Shown: piece by piece, positions 1 through 7,507 of the stretch
Numbering within the stretch: position 1 is the first letter of the stretch
Layout: each line of letters starts with the position of its first letter
DNA from: DATKMK01 sp035541895
Lineage (GTDB): Bacteria > Desulfobacterota > Binatia > HRBIN30 > JACQVA1
Reading direction: 5' to 3'
NCBI GenBank assembly: GCA_035541895.1
Contig: DATKMK010000110.1
Location: 1 to 41,887 of the forward strand
DNA length: 41,887 bases
Made by a program: the position numbers and the translations under genes
The notes under the pieces: generated by a model
Told to the model about the DNA's origin: nothing
The model's input: only the letters and a program-made list of their open reading frames with translations
Databases searched by the model: none

Positions 1-2559
1 GGCGGCGTTGCAACCGGTGGGGTAGACCCAGGCTTCGAGGGAGAAGGCGGTGCCGGCGACGTCGAGGCTGGCGCTGTCGGCGACGGTGAGTCGCGAGGTG
101 GCCGCGCCGTTGAATTGGACCGCGAACGGGCCGACCGCGGCCGCGGCTGTGTAGCCAACGCCGCTCCCCAGCGTGGCGGTGTTGCCGTTGCCGCTGCTGT
201 CGCCGGTGGTGCTCCCGCTACCGTTGTCGAAACGCCAATACGCTCGCATACCCGTCCACGGCGTCGGCGTCGCGGTCGGACCCACCGTGTTGGTGCTCGT
301 ATTGGTCGGCGTCCGCGTCGGTGTGACCGTCGGCGTAGTGCTCGGCGTCGTCGTCACCGTCGATGTGCTGGTCGCTGTCATTGTCGCGGTCGCTGTGGGT
401 GTACCCGTATCGGTCGGTGTGTTCGTCGGTGTGTGTGTCGGCGAGGGTGTCGACGTACTCGTCGGCGTTTCGGTTTCGGTCGCCGTTGGAGTTGCGGTGC
501 TGGTTGCGGTGGGGGTCTCGGTCGCGGTCGCCGTCGGCGTACGTGTCGCAGAGCTCGTTGCTGTCGGTGTGAGTGTCGGTGTTTCGGTAGCGGTATCGGT
601 GATGGTTGGCGTCGGACTGTGCGTCGGCGTCATCGTCGGCGAATCCGTGATCGTGGCCGTCTGAGTCGGGGTGTCGGTCGGAGTAAATGACGGCGTCAGG
701 GTGGACGTCGCCGTCTCCGTTGCCGTGCCCGTGGCGCTTGGTGTTGGCGTTGCAGTGCTGGTCGGCGTGTCCGTCCTTGTAGCGGTTTCCGTTGGCGTCT
801 CGCTCGGCGACGCCGTTGGTGTTTGTGTCGGCGTGACCGTGGGTGAGTTGGTGGTCGTCGGCGTTTCCGTCGGTGGTGCCGTTGCTGTCTCCGTCGCGGT
901 TGCTGTTTCCGTCGGCGTGTCGGTTGCGGAGCTGGTGGCGGTTGGCGGCAAGGTCGGTGTGTCGGTTGCAGTGTCAGTTGCAGTCGGTGTCGGACTGTCG
1001 GTGGGCGTGATCGTGGGCGAATCGGTGATGGTGGGTGTTTGAGTGACGGTCTCGGTTGGTGTTGCCGTCGGCGTATCGGTTGGCGTCGAGGTGTTGGTAG
1101 CCGTGGCCGTGACGGTGGGTGAATCCGTGATCGTCGGCGTTTGAGTTGCCGTGTCGGTCGGCGTGTTTGTCGGTGTCTCGGTTGGGGTGGCCGTATCGGT
1201 CGGCGTGCCGGTCGGTGTGGGAGTTTCGGTGGCGGTTGCAGTTGGTGTTGCCGTCTGCGTCGACGTGGCGGTGTTGGTCGGAACCGGCGTTGCCGTTTGG
1301 GTCGGCGTGTTGGTGATGGTTGGTGTCGGCGTGGACGTGGTGGTCGGAGTATTCGTGGCGCTAGCGGTCGGCGATGCGGTCGTGGTCGGCGTGCGCGTCG
1401 GGGTGGTGGTCGGCGTTTGAGTCGACGTGCTGGTTGGCGTGCGCGTCGACGAGGTGGTCGGCGTTCTGGTTGGGGTGTTCGTGGGCGACGTGCTGGTCGG
1501 TGTCGGTGTCGGCGTGGGTGTAGTCGACTTCGCCACAATGCACGCGTTCAACGCGTTCGACCATTCCTTCTGCACCGTATACGTCACGCCGTCGCTGCCG
1601 ACGACTGTCCCCTGCTGAGCGTTGCAGATGTCGCCGATTTCGGCGTAGAGCGGGTCATACCAGGCCAACGGCGGTGCGTAGGTGGTCGCGATGCCAATCT
1701 CACCGTCGGTGATGGTCTCGACCATCTCGTGCGAGGCGACCGAGGTCTGGTTTTGAAACGTACTCCCTGCGCCGCAGCCGGTCGCGCAGCCCGAGCCCGC
1801 CTGGAGGTCAGGATGCACGCCGTAATAGACTTCGTGGCCACCGACATTGGCGATGGTCGCATGATAGGCGCAGAAGCCGCCCGCGACGCACGAGGTTGAA
1901 CCGCCGACGGTGATGGTGATGCCGTGCGGAAAAAAGATCGCGTAGTAGGTGTTGTTGTTGCCGGCCGCGTCGCTCGTCGGTGCGGGGAGATTGCCGGCGA
2001 GGATCTGGGCCGCGAGTTCGTTGCCGATGTTGGTATCATCGATGGTCGTGCCGCCGTTCGCTGCCGATGGGGCAATGAGGTACTGCCCGACGAAGCTGCC
2101 GCGGCCGATGATCTGACTGGTCCCCGAGCCGCCACCGGCCGGGACAATGTTCGTATTGTATTCAGTCAGCCAATCGATGTACGGGCTGTTCAGCGCCCCG
2201 TGAAAAAAAGTTGCCAGGCTGGGCGATGCGGGATTGGCCACCTGGGTCAGGTAACTACCGGTCCCGTACAAGACCATCACGACTTGGAGATTGGAGACGA
2301 CGCGACCGCCGTAGTACGTCAGATGCGGGGTCCGCGCCGCCGCGCCGCCGGCGTTGGCTCGGGGAACCTGCACCGGGAGCACGTGTACCGGTCCCCCCTT
2401 GAGCTGAGGATTCGAATGCGTCGCGCCGGCGACCGACGGGAGCAGCGACATGATCATCGCGACGATCGCCGCCCATCGCGCGATTTGATCTCGCCGGTCA
2501 TGCGGGCGATCTGGGCTCGTCCGGCAGGCGAGCCGTACCCGCTGATCACATCCACCCAT
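1..2559 (-). CDS. Secreted zincin-like protein with long Thr-Pro repeat and LamG-like domain (3' end outside window)
   Basis: The frame is open for 853 codons from ATG at 2559 to base 1, with no stop, so the C-terminus is missing. After a basic N-region (about 31 residues) comes a hydrophobic stretch (WAAIVAMIMSLLPSVAGA), which looks like a signal peptide. Residues about 50-344 form a globular domain with SHEMVE at H277/E278 and, further on, WYDPLYAEIGDIC; this HExxx(E/D) plus GEIGD-like pattern recalls zincin-like or EXORDIUM-like secreted proteins, and the assignment is tentative. Residues about 345-765 are almost entirely T, P, S, A in TPT-type repeats. From about residue 770, YWRFDNGSG, DSSGNGNT and FSLEAWVYP match a LamG/concanavalin-like fold. 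The protein is probably exported and surface-attached or released. The start is uncertain because in-frame TTG and GTG codons lie upstream, inside the end of murI. Many plus-strand open frames across 115-1899 are antisense shadows of the repeat. Confidence 0.8.
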   Translation of the reverse strand, partial: MGGCDQRVRLACRTSPDRPHDRRDQIARWAAIVAMIMSLLPSVAGATHSNPQLKGGPVHVLPVQVPRANAGGAAARTPHLTYYGGRVVSNLQVVMVLYGTGSYLTQVANPASPSLATFFHGALNSPYIDWLTEYNTNIVPAGGGSGTSQIIGRGSFVGQYLIAPSAANGGTTIDDTNIGNELAAQILAGNLPAPTSDAAGNNNTYYAIFFPHGITITVGGSTSCVAGGFCAYHATIANVGGHEVYYGVHPDLQAGSGCATGCGAGSTFQNQTSVASHEMVETITDGEIGIATTYAPPLAWYDPLYAEIGDICNAQQGTVVGSDGVTYTVQKEWSNALNACIVAKSTTPTPTPTPTSTSPTNTPTRTPTTSSTRTPTSTSTQTPTTTPTRTPTTTASPTASATNTPTTTSTPTPTITNTPTQTATPVPTNTATSTQTATPTATATETPTPTGTPTDTATPTETPTNTPTDTATQTPTITDSPTVTATATNTSTPTDTPTATPTETVTQTPTITDSPTITPTDSPTPTATDTATDTPTLPPTATSSATDTPTETATATETATAPPTETPTTTNSPTVTPTQTPTASPSETPTETATRTDTPTSTATPTPSATGTATETATSTLTPSFTPTDTPTQTATITDSPTMTPTHSPTPTITDTATETPTLTPTATSSATRTPTATATETPTATSTATPTATETETPTSTSTPSPTHTPTNTPTDTGTPTATATMTATSTSTVTTTPSTTPTVTPTRTPTNTSTNTVGPTATPTPWTGMRAYWRFDNGSGSTTGDSSGNGNTATLGSGVGYTAAAAVGPFAVQFNGAATSRLTVADSASLDVAGTAFSLEAWVYPTGCNAA
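250..1526 (-). repeat. Thr-Pro coding repeat with higher-order units
   Basis: This is a degenerate hexamer/nonamer repeat encoding TPT-type units within the secreted protein. A longer unit is also visible: the peptide TQT[P/A]TITDSPT recurs starting at bases 1146, 1044 and 666 (minus strand). After the second and third copies the next ~35 residues are also alike (SPTPTxTDTATxTPTLxPTATSSAT), giving a 126-residue spacing. This suggests growth by segmental duplication. Confidence 0.85.
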
Positions 2560-2633
2560 ACACAGTTGCCTGCCGTAAGTTTTCACTACGGCCGCGCGCC
2601 TGTCCACTGCGAAATTCAAGGCCGGCTGAGTCG

Positions 2634-3509
2634 TTAGCGTTCGATGCGGACCGCCGACTGTACCTGCTCGCCGAGAAAGCGCTGCCCCACTTTGATGAAG
2701 CGGTCGGGCACGTCGGTGACGAAGAAGCTCACCGAGCCGGCACCGCGCGAACGTGCGAGGCCTTCGCGCGCGAGTACCTCGCAGGTCGTGCGCGCGGTCG
2801 ACGCCGCGGAATCTACGAGCCGTACCTTCGGCCCCATCACCTCGCCGATCACTTGGTGCAACAGCGGGTAGTGGGTGCAGCCGAGGATGAGCGTGTCGAT
2901 GCCGCTCTGGCGCAGGCTGCCGAGGTACAGCCGCGCGGTGGCGCGGGCGATGTCATTGTCGACCCACCCCTCCTCGGCGAGCGGCACGAACAACGGACAG
3001 GCGCGGGTGTAAATCTCCACGTCAGGCGCGAAGCGGCGCAGAGCCCGGGTGTAGGCGCCGCTGGCGACCGTCGCCTCGGTGCCGATGACCCCGACGCGGC
3101 GATTGCGCGTGCTGCGCGCGGCGGCTTGTGCGCCCGGATCGATGACGCCCACGACCGGCATTGCGGCGCGCTCGGCAATGGCATCGAGCGCAACCGACGA
3201 CATCGTGTTGCAGGCGACCACCAGCAGCTTGACGCCCTTGTCGAGCAGGAACTCGGTGTTTTCGATCGAGTAGCGGCTGACGGTTTCCGCCGATTTGCTG
3301 CCGTACGGATAGCGGCCGGTATCCCCCAGATAGATGAACTGTTCGCGCGGCAGGGCACGCATCAACTCGTGGAGCACCGTGAGGCCGCCGACCCCGGAAT
3401 CGAAGACGCCGATGGCGCCGTCGCGGGACGACGATGATGAATGACGAATGACGAGTGACGAGCGAGCCGGCCGGCGTCCGCCGGCTCGCGACGTGCGAGC
3501 GGTCTTCAC
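2634..3509 (-). CDS. murI: Glutamate racemase
   Basis: Converts L-glutamate to D-glutamate for peptidoglycan; cytosolic and cofactor-independent. At 291 residues it is slightly long for the family. Visible family signatures are FDSGVGG (D37, S38), the first catalytic Cys in VVACNTMS (C100) and the second in ILGCTHYP (C211, H213). The first possible start is GTG at 3509, which overlaps the TGA of the upstream radical SAM gene (GTGA), indicating translational coupling. This start adds about 29 residues ahead of the usual N-terminus (DGAIGVFDSG). The extension is low-complexity (Arg/Ser) and partly encoded by a heptanucleotide repeat, with no ATG, GTG or TTG between it and the domain. Function is confident; the true start is not. 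Confidence 0.95.
   Translation of the reverse strand: MKTARTSRAGGRRPARSSLVIRHSSSSSRDGAIGVFDSGVGGLTVLHELMRALPREQFIYLGDTGRYPYGSKSAETVSRYSIENTEFLLDKGVKLLVVACNTMSSVALDAIAERAAMPVVGVIDPGAQAAARSTRNRRVGVIGTEATVASGAYTRALRRFAPDVEIYTRACPLFVPLAEEGWVDNDIARATARLYLGSLRQSGIDTLILGCTHYPLLHQVIGEVMGPKVRLVDSAASTARTTCEVLAREGLARSRGAGSVSFFVTDVPDRFIKVGQRFLGEQVQSAVRIER
3440..3460. repeat. Three-unit tandem heptanucleotide repeat
   Basis: Plus-strand units AATGACG, AATGACG, AGTGACG, followed by the partly matching AGCGAGC. It lies inside the 5' end of murI, where a gene junction would be expected, and encodes the Ser/Arg-rich extension of that protein. Confidence 0.6.
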
Positions 3510-4585
3510 GGAGCTGCGCCCACCAAGCGCTGAGCGACCTCGCGGTCGCTGGGGGCTTCACCACGCACCTGTTGCCACATCGACGGCGTTTCCATGCACA
3601 GATAGGTCGGCACCGACGGGAACGCTTCGCGCAGATACGACTGCACCGTGCGGTAGATCTCCATCCGCAAGCCGCGCCACACGCGCAGCTTGCCGTCGGC
3701 ATTCGGGACCAGTTCGCTACTGAGCACCTGGGTGCGCGCCGCGCGCGCGCGCATCGCGGTGCGCAGCGCCGGGGTCAACCGCAGCGAGCCCAGGCTGATC
3801 CACGCCACGCGCTCCGGATCGATCGCCGCCGCCAGCATCGCCACCGTTTCCCGATAGCCCTCGACCCAATCGCGATGCTCGATCAGCGGGTCGAAATGGA
3901 ACCCCACGCGGTAGCCTGCCGATTGTACCCGGCGTGCCGCCGCCACGCGTTCGGCGAGGGATGCGGTGCCGGCTTCGTCGCTCGCGACGATCGCCGGCGC
4001 GTTCATCGACCACGACACCACGACGCGATCCTTTGGATCGAGTGCCAGCAGGTTGTCGATGCAGTCGGACTTGGTCTTCAACTCCAATGTCGCATTGCGC
4101 TGCTCGGCGAAGAACGGCACCAGATCGCTGGTCAAGCCGGTGACGTCGTCGAGCGCCAAACTGTCGGCCAACTCGCCGGTGCCGATGCGAAACTGGCGTT
4201 GCGGATGCGCGCGCAGGACCGTGGCGATTTCGGCCAGACCGTCATCGACGTTGGTGAATGCTTTCACGGCAGAGTTGTTGGCGAGATACTCTTGCAGAAA
4301 GCAGTAGCTGCAATCGAACGGGCAGTTCGATGCGAAGTCGACGACCATGTAGTTGCAGCACACCAAGCCGGCGGTACCGGCCGGGCAGTGTCGCAGAAAT
4401 CCGCCGCGGTGGGGCTGTAACACCAAACGCCGCTTGCCGTCGCCAAAGCGGTCGACGTCGGCGGTGCGCACATCGTCGGTGATAACCGTCGGCGTCGCCG
4501 GTAGTCGCCGCCGAACGCGCTGCGCGAGTGCCGACGCTTCCGCGCCCCGCTCGATCCAGATGTGTTCGGGAGTCCAGCGCGTCAC
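3506..4585 (-). CDS. Spore photoproduct lyase-like radical SAM protein
   Basis: 359 residues, GTG start overlapping the upstream stop (GTGA). The radical SAM cluster motif is C88-x3-C92-x2-C95 in NCPFDCSYCFLQ, the CxxxCxxC form shared with SplB, which repairs the thymine dimer spore photoproduct. The region that carries the H-atom-donor Cys of Bacillus SplB (C141) appears here as RIGTGELADSLALD, with Gly at that place (about G137). So the fold and the [4Fe-4S]/SAM site are expected, but classical spore photoproduct lyase activity is doubtful. No sporulation gene is nearby. It is coupled to the unrecognised 180-residue gene upstream and to murI downstream. Confidence 0.85.
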   Translation of the reverse strand: MTRWTPEHIWIERGAEASALAQRVRRRLPATPTVITDDVRTADVDRFGDGKRRLVLQPHRGGFLRHCPAGTAGLVCCNYMVVDFASNCPFDCSYCFLQEYLANNSAVKAFTNVDDGLAEIATVLRAHPQRQFRIGTGELADSLALDDVTGLTSDLVPFFAEQRNATLELKTKSDCIDNLLALDPKDRVVVSWSMNAPAIVASDEAGTASLAERVAAARRVQSAGYRVGFHFDPLIEHRDWVEGYRETVAMLAAAIDPERVAWISLGSLRLTPALRTAMRARAARTQVLSSELVPNADGKLRVWRGLRMEIYRTVQSYLREAFPSVPTYLCMETPSMWQQVRGEAPSDREVAQRLVGAAP

Positions 4586-5124
4586 GGTGCCTGCTCCAAC
4601 GTGCGGAACATTTCGTCCAATTCGGCGCGGCTGAGTGCCGACTGCACGGCGGCGACCTGCTCTCGCAACGCCGCCGCGTTGCGCCCGCGGATCTCGATGC
4701 GGATTTCGTCGCCTTCGAGATGCGCGGGGAGGTGCAGGTGCGCGCCGCGCGGGAGCTTGAGCTGTCGCGTCAACTCAGCGAGACGCGCTTCCGCGGCGGC
4801 GAGTAGCGGGAAGCGCAACTGCCGCAGGGCCGATTTCACTGCAGCGATCAGCTCGTTGCGCCCGAGGTCGCGGGCCAGCGCCGAAGCCACCGGCTCGCGC
4901 GCCCACACCGCCGCGATGGCGCAGCCGTCGCGCACGGCGATCTCTTCGCTCCAATCGAGTAGGTCGCGAAATTGGTTCTCCCCCAGCCGCAGCCGCTGCG
5001 CGACTGCGAGCAGGGTCCGCTGATCTCCCGGGGTCGATCGCAACCACCGATCACGGGTCGTTGCGGAGAAGCGCCGCGATGCCGCGAACACACGGACCTC
5101 ATCGCTCACGAAATGGTCAGGCAT
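4582..5124 (-). CDS. Unrecognised 180-residue protein, coupled to the SPL-like gene
   Basis: ATG start at 5124, 8-base overlap with the GT2 gene upstream and 4-base overlap (GTGA) with the SPL-like gene downstream; this tight packing and the codon pattern support it as real. No signal peptide, membrane segment or metal motif is visible. The N-terminal half (to about residue 85) is predicted helical and contains QRLRLGENQFRDLLDW. The C-terminal half has LKLPRGAHLHLPAHLEGDE and two helices rich in Ala, Leu and charged residues. I do not recognise a family. The context suggests a partner of the radical SAM protein. Confidence 0.7.
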   Translation of the reverse strand: MPDHFVSDEVRVFAASRRFSATTRDRWLRSTPGDQRTLLAVAQRLRLGENQFRDLLDWSEEIAVRDGCAIAAVWAREPVASALARDLGRNELIAAVKSALRQLRFPLLAAAEARLAELTRQLKLPRGAHLHLPAHLEGDEIRIEIRGRNAAALREQVAAVQSALSRAELDEMFRTLEQAP

Positions 5125-5935
5125 CGGTCGCCAATTGCGCGTAGTGGTCCGCTTCGGCGGTGCGTCCCCGCTTGGCCGCGCCGTGGGCGAGAATCGCGCA
5201 CTTCTGCGCCAGCACTTTGCGTACGGCCGGGCGCAGCGATGCGCGCAACGCCGGATCGTCCAGCAGTTTGCGCAGCGCTTGGACGCGGAAGCGATCCATT
5301 CCCCAGAACCGTCGCGACAGTTGATCGGCGTGGCCGCCGCGTTTGATCACCAGCGGGCGGTCGATCAAGGCCACCGGCGTGGCGTGCGCGAGGCGCAGCC
5401 AGAGATCGTAGTCCTCGCACGCCGGGAGGTCCTCGTCGAAACCCCCGGCGGCTTGGAACAGGTCGCGGCGGAGCATGACTGCCGACGGACTCACCACGCA
5501 GCGTTCGAGACTGGGGACGAATACGTCGCCGTCGGGCTTGCGGTGATGACGGCACGGGTTGACCCGCACGCCGTTGCGTAGCCACAGCTCTCCGGTCTGG
5601 CAGATGCGAGTGTCGGGATGCGCCGCAACGAACGAGCATTGCACCGCCAGCTTGTCGGGGAGCCACAAGTCGTCCGAGTCGAGAAAGGCGATCCATTTGC
5701 CGCGGGCATGGCGAACGCCGGCATTGCGCGCCGCCGACACGCCGCGATTATCTTGGCGAACGCAACGCAGGCGGTCGCCGAATCGTGCGAGCGCCGCATC
5801 CGTTTCATCGGTCGAGCCGTCGTCGACGACGATGAGTTCGAGGTCGGCATCGCGTTGCGCGAGGACCGACTCCACCGCTTCGCACACGAGGTCGCGGCGA
5901 TTGAAGGTGGGGATGATGACGCTGATCGACGGCAT
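5117..5935 (-). CDS. Family 2 glycosyltransferase
   Basis: 272 residues with a standard GT-A nucleotide-sugar fold: SVIIPTFNRRDL at residues 4-15, VVDDGSTDE with D38/D39, RNAGVRHARG, and the metal-binding DSDD at 86-89 (WIAFLDSDDLW). A later acceptor-side motif FDEDLPACEDYDLWLRL includes the ED typical of the catalytic base region. It is cytosolic, with no membrane segments. It lies 24 bases after engB and overlaps the following gene by 8 bases. Donor and acceptor sugars cannot be read from the sequence. It is oddly placed among housekeeping genes, far from the main glycan loci of the window. Confidence 0.92.
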   Translation of the reverse strand: MPSISVIIPTFNRRDLVCEAVESVLAQRDADLELIVVDDGSTDETDAALARFGDRLRCVRQDNRGVSAARNAGVRHARGKWIAFLDSDDLWLPDKLAVQCSFVAAHPDTRICQTGELWLRNGVRVNPCRHHRKPDGDVFVPSLERCVVSPSAVMLRRDLFQAAGGFDEDLPACEDYDLWLRLAHATPVALIDRPLVIKRGGHADQLSRRFWGMDRFRVQALRKLLDDPALRASLRPAVRKVLAQKCAILAHGAAKRGRTAEADHYAQLATDA

Positions 5936-5959
5936 CGACGCGACCTTACTTACACCGGG

Positions 5960-6535
5960 TCAACTGCGCAAATGTCGCTCAATCACGGTCCACAACTGGT
6001 CGATGCCGCTGCCGGTGTGGGCCGAGACCATGCAGGGTTCGAACCGGCCGGCAGCGCGCAGCGCCGCGAGCTGCTTGGCCTGCTCGCTGCGGGTGAGCTT
6101 ATCCGCCTTGGTGGCGACGACAATCGGCGAGATGTCGTGGCCGTGGAGAAAATCGAGGAGCTGTCGATCATCGGGTTGCAGGCCGCGTCGGCTATCGATC
6201 AACACCACCACCGCCCGTACGGTGTGGCGCCCGGTCAGATACGATTCGACCAAGTGCCGCCAGCGCGCCTTGACCGCCGGCGGTACGCGCGCGAACCCGT
6301 AGCCGGGGAGGTCGACGAACACCAGCGCGTCGTTGAGCACAAAGAAGTTGATTTGCTGCGTCCGCCCCGGAGTCTTGCTGACGCGCGCCAACTTGTGCTG
6401 ACCCACGAGTCGGTTCAGCAACGACGATTTGCCGACATTCGAGCGTCCGGCAAATGCGATCTCCGGCCCGTGCGGTCTTGGCAGATGCCGCGGGTCGCCG
6501 GCCGCCGCGAGAAAGGTGGCGCTGGTGACCTTCAT
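5960..6535 (-). CDS. engB: Ribosome biogenesis GTPase EngB (YihA/YsxC)
   Basis: 191 residues, typical length. All GTPase motifs are present: G1 GRSNVGKSS (30-38), the switch region KTPGRTQQINFF, G3 DLPG (75-78), G4 TKAD (142-145) and G5 SA in MVSAHTGSG. The GRSNVGKSSLLN and GRTQQINFF signatures separate EngB from Era and Der. It acts in late assembly of the large ribosomal subunit and is usually essential. ATG start at 6535, with the Rieske gene 43 bases upstream on the same strand, so the two may be co-transcribed. Confidence 0.96.
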   Translation of the reverse strand: MKVTSATFLAAAGDPRHLPRPHGPEIAFAGRSNVGKSSLLNRLVGQHKLARVSKTPGRTQQINFFVLNDALVFVDLPGYGFARVPPAVKARWRHLVESYLTGRHTVRAVVVLIDSRRGLQPDDRQLLDFLHGHDISPIVVATKADKLTRSEQAKQLAALRAAGRFEPCMVSAHTGSGIDQLWTVIERHLRS

Positions 6536-6578
6536 GATCGCGCATCCGTCTAGCAGGCGTCAGCGCAGTGCGCGAGCG

Positions 6579-7391
6579 TTAGGTGCAGGTCAGGAAGACC
6601 TGCGAGTGGGCGTCGATCTCGATGCGCGCCGTGGCCTCGAGTTGATAGCTGCGCCCGTCGCAGCTCTGGGCAGTGCGGACGTCGAACCGGTAGCCGTGCC
6701 ACGGACAGGTGATGCCGCCGTCATCGATCGGCGCGTCGTCGAGCGGGCCGCCGAGATGTGGGCACACCGTTCCATGTGCGACCAGCGCCCCGTCGACCAC
6801 GACGACGCGGACGCGTTGCCCGTTCATGTCGACGGTGAACGGTGCGCGGGCGCGCACCGCCGCGACCTCACCGAGTGACAGCCGCACGGCCGGCGGATCG
6901 GCGCGGCGTCCGAGCCGGCCGTCGAGCACCGCTTGCCGCCGCATCATCATCGCTTCATCTTCGCCCCATAGCTGCGTGTACAAGGCGACGAACGCGTTAC
7001 CAACCGCCGTGGCGCGTGCGTCTGACACACCCGGGACGCGAAACTCGACGGCGATGTCCGTTACGTGCGCGGCGACTGGCTGGAGGCGCGTGAGAATCTC
7101 GGTGCCTGCGCCGCGTCCCGCAATCGTGGAACTGGTGTAGCAGAGATTGGCGCGATCAAGTCGGACCTCGAGCCCGATTTCATACGCCGGCGGACCCGGC
7201 ACCGTCACCTCTGCGCGCCACCCGTCGCGATCGGCGGCCGTCAAACGGATCGCCAGGAACGACGACCGGTGGAGCCATGGCAGATGCTCCCAATCGAGCA
7301 CGTTCTCCCAGATGCGCGTGAGCGACGCACGAATCGTGCGGCGATAGACTGCGACCAACGTTGCGTGATGCTCGGAGCCCGCGGCGCGCAT
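6579..7391 (-). CDS. Two-domain protein: N-terminal SRPBCC-like, C-terminal Rieske [2Fe-2S]
   Basis: 270 residues from ATG 7391; an in-frame TTG at 7430 would add 13 unlikely residues. The C-terminal domain has the Rieske ligands C210-P-H212 and C229-P-W-H232 (CPHLGGPL ... CPWHGYRF), binding a [2Fe-2S] cluster. The N-terminal ~170 residues (RRTIRASLTRIWENVLDWEHLPWLHRSSF onward) resemble a START/SRPBCC ligand-binding fold. In Rieske ring-hydroxylating oxygenases the Rieske domain comes first and the SRPBCC catalytic domain second, with a mononuclear iron site; here the order is reversed. It may be an electron-transfer or ligand-sensing protein. Its partner reductase is not in the window. It is divergent from the glycan locus starting at 7508. 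Confidence 0.85.
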   Translation of the reverse strand: MRAAGSEHHATLVAVYRRTIRASLTRIWENVLDWEHLPWLHRSSFLAIRLTAADRDGWRAEVTVPGPPAYEIGLEVRLDRANLCYTSSTIAGRGAGTEILTRLQPVAAHVTDIAVEFRVPGVSDARATAVGNAFVALYTQLWGEDEAMMMRRQAVLDGRLGRRADPPAVRLSLGEVAAVRARAPFTVDMNGQRVRVVVVDGALVAHGTVCPHLGGPLDDAPIDDGGITCPWHGYRFDVRTAQSCDGRSYQLEATARIEIDAHSQVFLTCT

Positions 7392-7465
7392 GTCAGAGCA
7401 CCGACTACACCGTTGTCCGCCGAGCGGCAATCGATTGGATCAGCCGCGGCGTTGCTTTTCTTTTT

Positions 7466-7499
7466 CTCGCATCAAGGCTAAGCAGCGCTTCGCTGCGAG
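7466..7499 (+). promoter_or_regulatory. Overlapping inverted repeats just upstream of the plus-strand operon start
   Basis: Two alternative stems share bases: CTCGCA (7466-7471) with TGCGAG (7494-7499), and GCAGCG (7482-7487) with CGCTGC (7491-7496), the latter with a 3-base loop. They end 8 bases before the ATG at 7508, so folding in RNA could cover the ribosome-binding region. The rest of the divergent gap 7392-7507 holds a pyrimidine tract (7454-7467) and no promoter I can call. Confidence 0.35.
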
Positions 7500-7507
7500 C
7501 GGTATGG

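Noticed and set aside
250..1526. CRISPR-like or satellite array
   Set aside because: No constant repeat with unique spacers; the periodicity follows codons for Thr-Pro units within one open frame.
115..1618. Long plus-strand open frames rich in Arg or Val-Gly-Val repeats
   Set aside because: They are antisense or shifted readings of the Thr-Pro coding repeat on the minus strand; composition is low-complexity and no start signal is present.
3506..4585. Genuine spore photoproduct lyase and hence a spore-former
   Set aside because: The H-donor Cys is absent and outer-membrane export genes indicate a Gram-negative cell.
7361..7507. N-terminal extension of the CDP-alcohol phosphotransferase
   Set aside because: The 49 extra residues overlap the divergent gene and lack family features; ATG 7508 gives the normal length.
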